Source of the DNA: Bacillota bacterium
Lineage (GTDB): Bacteria; Bacillota; Clostridia; Acetivibrionales; JAEZXR01
Length of the DNA stretch: 64,000 nucleotides
Assembly: GCA_023419605.1 (NCBI GenBank)
Contig: JAEZXR010000052.1
Coordinates: forward strand, 58,453-122,452
Reading direction: 5' to 3'
The position numbers and the translations under genes were made by a program. The notes beneath the pieces are model-generated. The model did no database searches and was not told the DNA's origin. It saw only the letters and a program-made list of their open reading frames with translations. Shown in pieces: positions 15,298 through 23,545 of the stretch (position 1 is its first letter; every line of letters starts with the position of its first letter).

Positions 15298-16190
15298 TGA
15301 AGGGGAAAAACCTGAGCTTCGGTGTATTTTTACTAAGCATCGGTATATTGTGGCTGGCTTTCAATTTAAAAATACTGGACTGGTCGGTATTGACGGCTCT
15401 CTTTACTCTTTGGCCGCTGCTTTTGGTAATGGCTGGAGTCAATATCATGTTCAGGCATAACCAGATTGTAAAATCTGTCAGTTGGCTGGTGTTTCTGGTG
15501 GTTATAATTTTATATGGCCATTATAACCCGGGACAGAATTTTTCAACTCCAAAATTTGAAGGAGACGGTGAAAAAGTTTCCATTGAAAGAGAAGCGGATA
15601 CGAAAAATGGCGAGATCCGGCTGGATCTGGGTGGAATAAAGCTTAAAGTGGGAGACGAGAGTACAAAGCTGGTGGATGCCACCACAACGGTGCCTAACGT
15701 AAAGCATTCCATTCAGTATAAAAACGGTAAGGAAGCGGCAGAGGTACGGTTTTCACGGGATAAAGTAAATGTAGTAGGGCTGGGAAATACCAACCAGGAG
15801 TTCCAGGTCAACCTGAACAAGGATATCGAATGGGATATGAAGCTGAATGTAGGTGCAGCCAACGGAACTTTGGATCTGTCGGGATTAAAAGTCCGCAGTC
15901 TGGATATGGATTCGGGTGCCGTTAATTTTGATTTGACATTTGGGGACAATGAGCCGTTGACGGATGTAAAAATCAATTCGGGAGCATCAAGGATCAGTGT
16001 AACCGTACCGGCGGAAGTGGGTGTACGGGCGAAATTCGACGGTGGGCTGAACAGCGCAAATTTCAAGGAATTGGGCTGGGAAAAACGTGGAAGCTACTAC
16101 TTCTCACCCAACTATGAAGAGGCCTCCAGCAAAATAAACTTTGATGTAGACATGGGCGTTGGAAGGTTTGAAATCAATCCAACAAATTAA
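15297..16190 (+). CDS. LiaF-like membrane protein with C-terminal beta-rich domain
   Basis: A 297-residue protein with about three N-terminal membrane segments (LSFGVFLLSIGILWLAF; LFTLWPLLLVMAGVNIMF; VSWLVFLVVIILYGHY) in the LiaI/LiaF-type arrangement. An extracytoplasmic or cytosolic beta-rich domain (about 100-297) shows repeated DLSGL/LDMDSGAV/VKINSGAS strands, like the 'toastrack' or DUF4097/LiaF C-terminal folds. In Bacillus, LiaF restrains the LiaRS cell-wall-stress system; no LiaRS pair is seen nearby. It overlaps the PspC gene by one base and ends with a strong terminator. Confidence 0.75.
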   Translation: MKGKNLSFGVFLLSIGILWLAFNLKILDWSVLTALFTLWPLLLVMAGVNIMFRHNQIVKSVSWLVFLVVIILYGHYNPGQNFSTPKFEGDGEKVSIEREADTKNGEIRLDLGGIKLKVGDESTKLVDATTTVPNVKHSIQYKNGKEAAEVRFSRDKVNVVGLGNTNQEFQVNLNKDIEWDMKLNVGAANGTLDLSGLKVRSLDMDSGAVNFDLTFGDNEPLTDVKINSGASRISVTVPAEVGVRAKFDGGLNSANFKELGWEKRGSYYFSPNYEEASSKINFDVDMGVGRFEINPTN

Positions 16191-16232
16191 CGCAGTAGTA
16201 CTAGGCCGTTTATGAAAATATAATGACCGGAT

Positions 16233-16267
16233 AAAAAACTCGTAAAGTGAAGCTTTACGAGTTTTTT
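16233..16267 (+). terminator. Intrinsic terminator after the LiaF-like gene
   Basis: A perfect ACTCGTAAAG/CTTTACGAGT stem is flanked by A-run and T-run, so it may also serve transcripts from the opposite strand. Confidence 0.9.
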
Positions 16268-16422
16268 ATTGGATAAGGTTAAGGGTCTGTATTCATGGGA
16301 AAAAGAGCAACCTAAAAGCTTGGCTGCTTACTTTTGCAACGGTAAATGATATTTCAGATTTACCATAAACAAGGGAAATAGCGTAGTACGGATCAATTGC
16401 ATAATTTTACGGCTATGACATA

Positions 16423-18234
16423 CTATTTCAAGAAGTAGTTGCTTCGAATCAAGAGGTCTGCAATTTCCAGCCCTTTGACCGCATGTTCCTTCTCTTCAGG
16501 GCTGATGTTTTCTCCAACTACATCCCCATTCCGGAGAACCGCAAAGCTTTTACCGGTTTTCAGAAGGTTCCGGCCGGAAGTAGAGGGGATAACCTCCTCT
16601 TCATCCACGCCCATGAGGTAGCTTACTGTCGGCATAATATCCGCCTCACCGCCTAGGGTATTGATTTCCTCTCCCGGCAGATCCTTTTGATAGATGAAGA
16701 AAGGAACGTGCTTATGGTTATCCAGCCACTCCTTTTCCTTGGACGCAGCAGCATTTACGTCCTTCTGGTAGTACTTATGAATTCCTTCATGGTCGCCATA
16801 CATTACAATGACCGAGTTATCCAATAAACCGGCCGTTTTGAGATTTTCCATAAACAAACCCAATTGTGTATCTACATACCGGACACTCTGGAAATAGCCG
16901 CCGACGACAGACGAATCCAGATCCTTATCCAGGGTGAGCTCCCGGTACTTTTCCGGCAAATCAAAAGGTGCATGATTGGACAGTGTTACAATAAAACTGT
17001 AAAATGGCTGCTTCTGCTTGGAGAGAATCGGAATAATCTGGCGCAGGTAAGAGCCGTCGCTTAACCCCATGCCAATGGATTCGTCATGGGTAAAGGCCGT
17101 CGCATCGATGCAATCCATAAATCCGACGGAGCTAAGGGAAATCATCCAATTCCAGTAAGAACCTTTATCTGAGTGTATGGCCAGGGTTGAGTACCCGTTT
17201 TTCTCCATGAGCTTCGGCAGCGAGTTAGGGTAGCTATTGTAAGGGAACCGGAAAAAGGTACTGCCCTGACGAAGGGGGTAAATACCCGTATTGGCCATAA
17301 ATTCCGCGTCAGAGGTGGTCCCCTGGTTTACTTGTTCGGAAATACCCGTAAACCTCAAACTGTTTTTTAACAGCTTGTTCAAGTTAGGTGTAAGTTCCTG
17401 GCCTGCAACCTTCCGATTGAGTACAAAATCTTCGAAGGATTCCAACTGTACAACAATAAGATTTTTCCCCTTCATCATTCCCTTATACTTGTTGTCCGGC
17501 AAGCCTTGCTCTTTTTTGGCGAACCAGGTCTCGATTTCTTCCTTTTGCTTTTTGTTTAAGGCCAATTTCCTGTTATCCTTTAAGAAAGAATAGGTGTTCA
17601 GTACGTGGTATCCGATGGGGGACAGGTTATAGGATGTAATATTCGCATCCAGCATACTGAAAATGGCCCGGTTATCCTTTTGTCCAAATACATTGACTTT
17701 GACAGGGATATAGCAAACAACGGACAGGGAAACCAGCAGAAAAACCAAAAAAAGCGGTAAGGAGCGTTGGGTACCCCTGTTCAGGTTTTTAAATTTGATA
17801 GCAACCATCACCAGCAGAATTAAATCTACAATAAAAACAAGGTCCACCAGGTGGATCATCGACAGGACACTCCCGGATAGATTATCCAGGTTGGTCGTCT
17901 GCTGCAGCAGATGGAAGGTGGTCATGGTGTTAAAGCCTCTATAATACCATAAATCAATCAAAAGCAGCGCGGATATGAAGGTATTAAAGGCGATGAGGGA
18001 CCAAAGCCGCATTCTGCCTTTAAATAAGAAGGCAAAACACAGGAAAACACCCGCAAATCCCAGGTAAAAAGGCAGTTTAGGTACGGACATGAAAAAAGCC
18101 GACATAAAATAGGAAGTAGATACTGTTTTATCCAGCGTAAACCCTAAAAATACAATGCATTTTAAAACGATAGCGATAAAGGTGTATACCCAAATACGAT
18201 CTTGCCAGATCCTGTTCATTAATTTTTTTAACAT
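16423..18234 (-). CDS. ltaS: Lipoteichoic acid synthase-family sulfatase
   Basis: Membrane enzyme that polymerises glycerol-phosphate from phosphatidylglycerol on lipoteichoic acid. It has 603 residues. Five N-terminal transmembrane segments (about 15-180) are followed by an extracellular sulfatase-fold domain. Metal and catalytic motifs are present: VVQLESFEDF (Glu265), GTTSDAEF with the nucleophilic Thr at about 307, and MYGDHEGI. The architecture and length match LtaS-type enzymes; a phosphoglycerol transferase variant is possible. It stands alone on the minus strand between the LiaF-like gene and cca. GAGGA lies directly upstream of the ATG, an unusually short spacing. The ~650-base upstream region holds a DnaA-box inverted repeat and a structured repeat. 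Confidence 0.9.
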   Translation of the reverse strand: MLKKLMNRIWQDRIWVYTFIAIVLKCIVFLGFTLDKTVSTSYFMSAFFMSVPKLPFYLGFAGVFLCFAFLFKGRMRLWSLIAFNTFISALLLIDLWYYRGFNTMTTFHLLQQTTNLDNLSGSVLSMIHLVDLVFIVDLILLVMVAIKFKNLNRGTQRSLPLFLVFLLVSLSVVCYIPVKVNVFGQKDNRAIFSMLDANITSYNLSPIGYHVLNTYSFLKDNRKLALNKKQKEEIETWFAKKEQGLPDNKYKGMMKGKNLIVVQLESFEDFVLNRKVAGQELTPNLNKLLKNSLRFTGISEQVNQGTTSDAEFMANTGIYPLRQGSTFFRFPYNSYPNSLPKLMEKNGYSTLAIHSDKGSYWNWMISLSSVGFMDCIDATAFTHDESIGMGLSDGSYLRQIIPILSKQKQPFYSFIVTLSNHAPFDLPEKYRELTLDKDLDSSVVGGYFQSVRYVDTQLGLFMENLKTAGLLDNSVIVMYGDHEGIHKYYQKDVNAAASKEKEWLDNHKHVPFFIYQKDLPGEEINTLGGEADIMPTVSYLMGVDEEEVIPSTSGRNLLKTGKSFAVLRNGDVVGENISPEEKEHAVKGLEIADLLIRSNYFLK

Positions 18235-18394
18235 TCCTCACACTCCGAATTAGTCTATGATTTTTGCAAAATCAAATATCACTATATAATTAATTGTAGT
18301 ATTTTGCAATACTTTGTCGGTAGTTTGTTATTGAAATGTTATGTAAATGGATAGGAAATTAACGAAGTATTAACAAAATATTAACAACATGTCC

Positions 18395-18427
18395 ACAAAC
18401 TTATCCACATTCTGTGGACAAGTTTGT
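18395..18427. promoter_or_regulatory. Inverted pair of DnaA-box-like sequences
   Basis: The consensus DnaA box TTATCCACA is at 18401-18409 and its near-complement TGTGGACAA at 18413-18421. They sit inside a 15 bp inverted repeat (arms starting at 18395 and 18413, one mismatch, 3-base loop). A third related string, TGTCCACAA, is at 18390-18398. They may titrate or bind DnaA, or regulate the divergent ltaS. Confidence 0.5.
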
Positions 18428-18478
18428 AGTTTTTCAACGAAAAATGCGTTTACTTTCTTGGATTTATCCCTTAGAATA

Positions 18479-18609
18479 ATAACGAGGCATAAGATATCCC
18501 CCACCTCTATAGGTGGCGGGTACCGATTAACTTTATAGGCTGCGAGCATATCTCCCGCCTCGTTGAAACAGTGTGTTGAAATTGCTCCGCAATTTCTTCC
18601 GTTGTTATA
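18479..18609. repeat. Structured ~131 bp repeat, copy 2
   Basis: Same element as 14684-14817. AACGAGGC (18481-18488) pairs with GCCTCGTT (18557-18564), and the GAAATTGC/GCAATTTC stem is at 18578-18596. Relative to copy 1 the inner stem changes CTACCT to CCACCT opposite AGGTGG, which turns a G-U into a G-C pair. The loop TAT becomes TCC. Changes therefore tend to keep pairing. Confidence 0.75.
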
Positions 18610-18884
18610 ATAAAATAAGCAGTCTGAGGATAACCTAAAGAGTAGCAAAAACAAAAACTATTCCTGAATACACCTAAAAAAGGTATTCCATAGGTTTGGG
18701 AACACCGCGTGGTGCTCTATAGATGCAACGCTTTGATTCTGAATTTAACCAGTGGGCAAACGGTCCAAAAAAACGGATGTTTTACCCACTGCCTGCTATA
18801 AGGTACAAAATGCCGTAGCTGAACGGGCAGCCCGCAAAGAAGAATACCTGCATTTTATCATCCTCCTGTGGAAAGGAAGCTCCT
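18610..18884. other. Intergenic leader upstream of cca
   Basis: No gene is recognised. Several short inverted repeats are visible: GAATAC/GTATTC near 18665-18690, ACACC/GGTG near 18701-18714, and AGTGGG/CCCACT enclosing about 28 bases near 18751-18792. A structured RNA is possible, but I recognise no class. Confidence 0.3.
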
Positions 18885-20210
18885 ATGAATATTCATATGC
18901 CTGAAGATGTGGAATATATTATTGAAACTTTGAATACATGCGGCCATGAGGCCTATATCGTAGGTGGCTGTGTCCGGGACAGTATCCTGGGAAGAAAACC
19001 GGGGGATTGGGACATCACCACCAGTGCCCGGCCGGAACAAGTTAAAAATTGTTTTAGCAAAACAATAGATACCGGACTGAAGCACGGTACGGTTACTGTT
19101 GTTCTGAATGGAGAGAATTTCGAAATCACTACCTTCAGAATTGAGGGGGAGTATGAAGATAACCGGCGTCCTTCTTCCGTCGAATTCACCTCGTCCCTTG
19201 AAGAAGATCTGAGCCGTCGGGATTTTACCTCCAATGCCATTGCCTATCATCCTCAAAAAGGGTATGTTGATCCTTTTAATGGAAGAAAGGACATTGATAA
19301 AAAATTGATCCGTGCAGTGGGAGATGCAGGGCAGCGATACCGGGAGGATGCCCTTCGTATGCTGCGGGCCATACGGTTTTCGGCACAGTTGAATTTTGAA
19401 ATAGAAGCAGCTACCTTTGCAGCGATAAAGGAGAATGCCCATCTGATTCAGAGGATCAGCCAGGAAAGAATACGGGACGAGCTCACCAAGCTGCTGCTTT
19501 CGGATAATGTTTTCAAGTTTACGCTGTTATGGGAAGCGGGTTTATTGACACATATTCTGCCTGAGTTTGAGCCTTGTTTTACCACAACGCAGAAGAATCC
19601 GTGGCATGCATACAATGTAGCGGAGCATACACTGCACACGGTAGCAGGAATTGACAAAAACAAGGTGCTGCGGTGGACGATGCTGCTCCATGATATCGGG
19701 AAGCCGGTTACAAAAACGACGGATGAAAAAGGAATCGATCATTTCTACGGGCATCCGAAAAAAAGCGTTGCGATGTCGGAGAAAATACTGAAACGGCTGC
19801 GTTTTGACAATGATTCCATTCATAGGATTCTTCGGCTGGTGGAGCAGCATGACCGACAGATTGAAGCAGCCGCGAGGCCGGTGAGGAAAGCTGTAGCTGT
19901 TGTAGGGGAGGATCTGTTTCCGGATCTTCTGAAGGTAAAGGAAGCGGATAAACGGGGGCAAAACCCGAAAAAGCTGGAAAAGAGCCTCGCGGATATAAGG
20001 CGAATCGAAGAAATATACCGGGATGTCAAAGAAAGAGGCCAGTGTGTGAATATAAAAAACCTGGCTGTAAATGGAAACGATTTGATCGCCAGAGGTATAA
20101 AACCCGGAAAAGAGATGGGGCAGTTGCTGGAAAAGCTGTTTAAGCTGGTGCTGGATCGACCGGAAATGAATACAAGGGAAGCGCTGCTTGCTTATATCGA
20201 CGGAAACTAG
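18885..20210 (+). CDS. cca: CCA tRNA nucleotidyltransferase with HD domain
   Basis: Adds or repairs the 3'-CCA of tRNAs using CTP and ATP. It has 441 residues. The class II nucleotidyltransferase head shows GGCVRDSILG, the metal-binding GDWDITT and SLEEDLSRRDFTSNAIAYH. The neck motifs REDALRMLRAIRFSAQLNF and ERIRDELTKLL follow. A C-terminal HD-type domain is present (LLHDIGKPVTK, then VEQHDRQIEAAARPVRKA). Both tRNAs in this window carry an encoded CCA, so repair may be its main role for those. A related poly(A) polymerase is the alternative, but the motifs fit Cca. AAAGGAAG precedes ATG 18885. Confidence 0.93.
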   Translation: MNIHMPEDVEYIIETLNTCGHEAYIVGGCVRDSILGRKPGDWDITTSARPEQVKNCFSKTIDTGLKHGTVTVVLNGENFEITTFRIEGEYEDNRRPSSVEFTSSLEEDLSRRDFTSNAIAYHPQKGYVDPFNGRKDIDKKLIRAVGDAGQRYREDALRMLRAIRFSAQLNFEIEAATFAAIKENAHLIQRISQERIRDELTKLLLSDNVFKFTLLWEAGLLTHILPEFEPCFTTTQKNPWHAYNVAEHTLHTVAGIDKNKVLRWTMLLHDIGKPVTKTTDEKGIDHFYGHPKKSVAMSEKILKRLRFDNDSIHRILRLVEQHDRQIEAAARPVRKAVAVVGEDLFPDLLKVKEADKRGQNPKKLEKSLADIRRIEEIYRDVKERGQCVNIKNLAVNGNDLIARGIKPGKEMGQLLEKLFKLVLDRPEMNTREALLAYIDGN

Positions 20211-20339
20211 GCCTCTACCTTTCATACATTTTTACCACCGTTCCGTCAATGTAACTTTCGATAGACATAAAACATATTATGTAGCACCAGTATTGATTTG
20301 TATTGGTTGTACCAAATACAATGAAAGGAGTGCTACAGA

Positions 20340-20786
20340 ATGTATCCAGATTATTATGATGATTATTATGAACGACAACCAGGTACCCAAGGGCCTTTTG
20401 GGCAACCCGGAGGACCCTTTGGTCAACCCGGGGGACCCTTCGGCCAGCCTGGGGGACCTTTTGGGCAACCTGGGGGGCCCTTCCCAGGTGTTGGTGCTGT
20501 ACCTGGAGGCTTTGGACAGGAACCCCCGGGGCCACCCCCGCCTTATATACCGCAGATTAGCCCGGCACAGCTTTCCGGGGGACCTGCAGCCTTCGCCATT
20601 AATCCCGGAGCAATACGGCGATGCAGATTCCGGTTTGTTTATCTATGGTTAGTTAATGGACGGCAATTTTGGGCGTGGTTGACCTTTGTCGGACGGGATT
20701 CGGTGGCCGGCTTCCGGTGGAACGGTTTCCGGTGGGTTTTCTTTGGAATCGACTTGAATCGTATTATTTTCTTTGAGTGCTATTAG
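20340..20786 (+). CDS. Gly/Pro/Gln-repeat protein with conserved aromatic C-terminal domain
   Basis: A 148-residue protein. A Tyr/Asp-rich start (MYPDYYDDYYERQPG) leads into four or more tandem GGPFGQP repeats (about 17-48), then a Pro-rich stretch. A compact aromatic C-terminal domain follows (about 90-148), rich in Trp/Phe/Arg (FVYLWLVNGRQFWAWLTFVG, then FFGIDLNRIIFFECY). AAAGGAG at 20324-20330 fits ATG 20340. The composition resembles spore-coat or exosporium and matrix proteins of Clostridia, but I cannot name the family. There is no signal peptide. The DNA of the repeat is a 30-33 bp tandem array and is likely length-variable. A terminator follows at 20806. Confidence 0.7.
   Translation: MYPDYYDDYYERQPGTQGPFGQPGGPFGQPGGPFGQPGGPFGQPGGPFPGVGAVPGGFGQEPPGPPPPYIPQISPAQLSGGPAAFAINPGAIRRCRFRFVYLWLVNGRQFWAWLTFVGRDSVAGFRWNGFRWVFFGIDLNRIIFFECY
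20395..20480 (+). repeat. In-gene tandem repeat encoding GGPFGQP
   Basis: Successive copies of a unit like GGACCCTTTGGTCAACCC, 21 bases per GGPFGQP heptad, with silent third-base variation and no frame change. Confidence 0.75.
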
Positions 20787-20805
20787 TGTTAGACGTGAAA
20801 AGATC

Positions 20806-20842
20806 GAAGATCTGAGTATGTTTCAGATCTTCTGTCTTTTTC
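20806..20842 (+). terminator. Intrinsic terminator after the Gly/Pro-repeat gene
   Basis: GAAGATCTGA (20806-20815) pairs with TCAGATCTTC (20823-20832), followed by a T-rich tail. Confidence 0.85.
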
Positions 20843-21152
20843 ACTAATTTTTTACTAAGAATGTATCGGATTGCCAACAAATGAAAAAATATAATGAAGA
20901 TAAACGGGATTCCGGGAGATACTAATGGTATGAAAATTTTAATTACGGACTGTTAGTATTTTATCAGGGTTGGTAAATAAAATTAAGAGGTGCCAAGGGC
21001 AAATTTGAAGCACATAGGCTAAAACAAATAACATGGGACTTGTTAAGGAAGAATTGATGCTAAAATTTCACTATGGTCTATATAAATATAAAAGGAGTAA
21101 ATAAAGCATCAGTAAATTCCTTAACGGTACTTGAGAGTCAGGGGAGAAACGT
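20843..21152. other. Intergenic region upstream of the phospholipase-like gene
   Basis: About 310 AT-rich bases without a supported gene. A possible promoter (TTGATG near 21054 with TATA-rich string near 21078) is weak. Confidence 0.3.
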
Positions 21153-21875
21153 ATGGCGGGAAAATGGGAAAAAACATATGGTTTTTTGTTTAAATCGGTA
21201 TTGGTCGCTGTAAACCCGTTTAAAAGTGCAATCACGCAGCCGGAATGTATCATTCACCAGTTTATAAACTGGAGAGCCCTGGAGATACTTAAAAATGACA
21301 ACTATGCCGATGCATTTGATTTTTTCAGTGATTATATTGTAGAGCTGAATAGAGGGGTGGTATGGGCAGACCAGGACATGAAAAGCTCCGGTCATTTCTA
21401 TCATCCTCGTAAGGAAAGAGGGCTCTATGGCAATAATGATGCGCTATCTCTGGCAGTGGAATACTACAAAAAAGCTTTACAGTACTGGGAGGAAGGAAAC
21501 ATGGAAGAATCTCTCTTCTACCTGGGTGCCTGTGTACATCTGGTTCAGGATGTTGCCGTTCCGCAGCACGCCAATAACAGGCTGCTGGACGACCACAGAA
21601 AATATGAGCTGTTTGTAAGAAGAATCTATCGGTTTACCCCCGTTTTTTGGGTTAAGGATGGAGCCTACCATGTGGAAACCATAGAAGAAGCAGTACGGTG
21701 TAGTGCCAGAGTTTCCATGAAGGTATATGCAAGGCTGAAGCATATCGGGAGGGACAACAAACGGTTCTTTATTATGACCAAGTTCCTGCTTCCTATGGCG
21801 CAGCGGACAACTGCCGGCTGCTTCCTGAAATTTTATAGGGATATTGGTAAAAGAACGAAATATAATAATGGATAG
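21153..21875 (+). CDS. Zinc-dependent phospholipase C / P1-nuclease-fold protein
   Basis: A 240-residue, mostly helical protein of the zinc-dependent phospholipase C superfamily (alpha-toxin N-domain/P1 nuclease fold). The histidine/aspartate ligand pattern is visible: IIHQFINWRAL, WADQDMKSSGHFYHP, LGACVHLVQDVAVPQHAN and LDDHRKYE. No signal peptide or membrane segment is seen, unlike secreted toxins, so it probably acts inside the cell or is released by another route. Such cytoplasmic homologues are common in Clostridia with unknown substrates. GGGGAG precedes ATG 21153. Its substrate (phospholipid or nucleic acid) cannot be decided here. Confidence 0.8.
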   Translation: MAGKWEKTYGFLFKSVLVAVNPFKSAITQPECIIHQFINWRALEILKNDNYADAFDFFSDYIVELNRGVVWADQDMKSSGHFYHPRKERGLYGNNDALSLAVEYYKKALQYWEEGNMEESLFYLGACVHLVQDVAVPQHANNRLLDDHRKYELFVRRIYRFTPVFWVKDGAYHVETIEEAVRCSARVSMKVYARLKHIGRDNKRFFIMTKFLLPMAQRTTAGCFLKFYRDIGKRTKYNNG

Positions 21876-21907
21876 ACAGCTGCTATAAAAATAGTTTCAA
21901 TTTATGA

Positions 21908-21959
21908 AGAAAAACGCAGTACATATAAATCCTGCCGCTCAGGCGGGATTTATATGTAC
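21908..21959 (-). terminator. Terminator of the CDF gene, with the stop codon in the loop
   Basis: On the minus strand, arms 21942-21959 and 21919-21936 pair with one G-U and are followed by TGCGTTTTTCTTC. The TGA stop (21941-21939) is in the hairpin loop, so the last six codons form the 5' arm. Confidence 0.8.
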
Positions 21960-22796
21960 TACCACATCGCTTACATTTTTACATTTCTTGATTTTTTCCT
22001 TTATATCTGCGGCGATGCTATGGCTTTCATTGACTGTCATTTCTCCATTAACGGATACTTTTACAATAATGATGAAATTTATACCGATAGGCTTTGCCGA
22101 GATGGAATCAATATGGTCTACGCCCCGGATGGAGTGTATGGTCTGCTCGATATCTTCCTTCAGCACCTTGTCAATGTTAGTATCCATCAGTACATAATAG
22201 GAGCTTCGAAAAATCCGCACTCCTGTAAAAGCGATCCATAAGGAAATTCCTATGCCCACGACGCCGTCAAACCAGTATATACCCAAGCTGCCCAGCAGAA
22301 TACCCAGCAGGGTGGAGGAAGTGACAAACACATCGTTCCGGTGATCTTCGGCATTGGCCAGGATAAGAAGATTATTTTCACGCTTCCCGGCCTTGCGTGT
22401 ATATATAAATAGACAAAACTTCAGCAGAATGGTTAAAACGGCGATCCCTACCAGCCACCAGGAAAAAACAAGGGCCTCCCTGTTAAGTATGGAATCCAGG
22501 GAGTTTCGAAAAATTTTATAGGCAACCAGTAAAAGGGAGAAGCTGATAACCATTGAAAATATATATTCCGCTTTACCGTGGCCGTAAGGGTGGTCTACAT
22601 CCCCCGGCTTGCTTGAAATTTTGTTCCCCACAAAGGTCATAGCAGAAGCAAATACATCCCCTGCACTGTTGAAACCGTCGGCAATCATAGCTTGACTTCG
22701 GCTGATAAAGCCGACGGTAAGTTTTGCAGCAAGCAAAAATACATTAGCGGCCATCCCCATAAGGGCAACTCTTTTCGTTAGCTGATATCTGTCCAT
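21939..22796 (-). CDS. Cation diffusion facilitator (CDF) metal exporter
   Basis: Inner-membrane proton-coupled efflux protein for divalent metals, 285 residues with about six transmembrane segments and a cytoplasmic C-terminal domain (about 205-285). The metal-site motifs are recognisable but modified: ADGFNSAGD in TM2 in place of the usual ADSxHSxxD, and AEDHRNDVF in TM5, with HPYGHGK after TM2. The Asn/Gly changes suggest a non-zinc preference such as Mn or Fe (inference). ATG 22796 is preferred over the upstream TTG because AAGGTGG lies a few bases before it. It is convergent with the phospholipase-like gene and ends in its own terminator. Confidence 0.88.
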   Translation of the reverse strand: MDRYQLTKRVALMGMAANVFLLAAKLTVGFISRSQAMIADGFNSAGDVFASAMTFVGNKISSKPGDVDHPYGHGKAEYIFSMVISFSLLLVAYKIFRNSLDSILNREALVFSWWLVGIAVLTILLKFCLFIYTRKAGKRENNLLILANAEDHRNDVFVTSSTLLGILLGSLGIYWFDGVVGIGISLWIAFTGVRIFRSSYYVLMDTNIDKVLKEDIEQTIHSIRGVDHIDSISAKPIGINFIIIVKVSVNGEMTVNESHSIAADIKEKIKKCKNVSDVVVHINPA

Positions 22797-22922
22797 GGTA
22801 CCCACCTTATTGATCAATTGCGAAGAGATTCAGAAATTGCAGGTTGAAAATTCCTTCCTTGCTTCGCCTTCTACTCATAGTATGTATAATACCCTTAAAG
22901 GAAAGCTGTTACACAAAAATTA

Positions 22923-22950
22923 TTGCAGCCTCCAGTGATTGTGGTATAAA
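22923..22950 (+). promoter_or_regulatory. Putative promoter of the sigma-factor operon
   Basis: TTGCAG (22923-22928) and TATAAA (22945-22950) with 16-base spacing, about 75 bases upstream of the gene. Confidence 0.4.
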
Positions 22951-23023
22951 ATAGAAAAAATTTGATTTTGTTAAAACTAAAAGTCCTTTCCATGCATCTA
23001 ATACATTGATGGGAGGTCGAGAG

Positions 23024-23539
23024 ATGAAGGAGCTGCTTGTCAGAAAAGCCAAAAAAGGTGATCGGGAAAGCTTCGGACAGTTGATAATGGAGCTTAAGGA
23101 CCAAGCCTACCGGATGGCTTTCTGTTACCTCAGGAACGAGGAAGATAGCATGGACGCGGTTTGTGATGCGGTAGAGAAAGCTTTTAAAAATATTGGGAAG
23201 CTGCGGGAAAACCAATACTTTACCACCTGGTTTATGAGCATTGTAATCAACCAGTGCAAACAGGAAATACGAAAAAGAAAACCGATGGTATCTCATAGTG
23301 AAGTGATTTTAGAAAACTTTATAGAGCTTCAAGGAAGCGATGAAATAAAAATGGATTTGGATCGGTATCTCAGGCAATTGCCGGAATTGGACCGGCTGCT
23401 GATCTACATGAAATATTATATGGGATACACCATGGAGGAAATCGCCGGGATTACAGAGCTTGCCTGTGGTACGGTAAAAACCAGAATCTATGGAAATTTG
23501 AAAAGGTTGCGTGACCAACTGGAAGCAGAGGAGGTATAA
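23024..23539 (+). CDS. ECF-type RNA polymerase sigma factor
   Basis: A 171-residue sigma-70-family regulator. Region 2 is recognisable (FGQLIMELKDQAYRMAFCYLRNEEDSMDAVCDAVEKAF, TTWFMSIVINQCKQEIRK), as is region 4 (LPELDRLLIYMKYYMGYTMEEIAGITELACGTVKTRIYGNLKRLRDQL). Start ATG 23024 is chosen because GGGAGG at 23011-23016 fits it better than the upstream TTG/ATG at 23006/23009. It is followed after 6 bases by a membrane-anchored DUF4179 protein, the usual clostridial sigma/anti-sigma pairing. The trigger is unknown. Confidence 0.9.
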   Translation: MKELLVRKAKKGDRESFGQLIMELKDQAYRMAFCYLRNEEDSMDAVCDAVEKAFKNIGKLRENQYFTTWFMSIVINQCKQEIRKRKPMVSHSEVILENFIELQGSDEIKMDLDRYLRQLPELDRLLIYMKYYMGYTMEEIAGITELACGTVKTRIYGNLKRLRDQLEAEEV

Positions 23540-23545
23540 CCAAGC

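Noticed and set aside
20188..20652. 154-residue frame overlapping cca and the Gly/Pro-repeat gene
   Set aside because: Frame shadow of the repeat DNA without ribosome site; the GGPFGQP frame has one.
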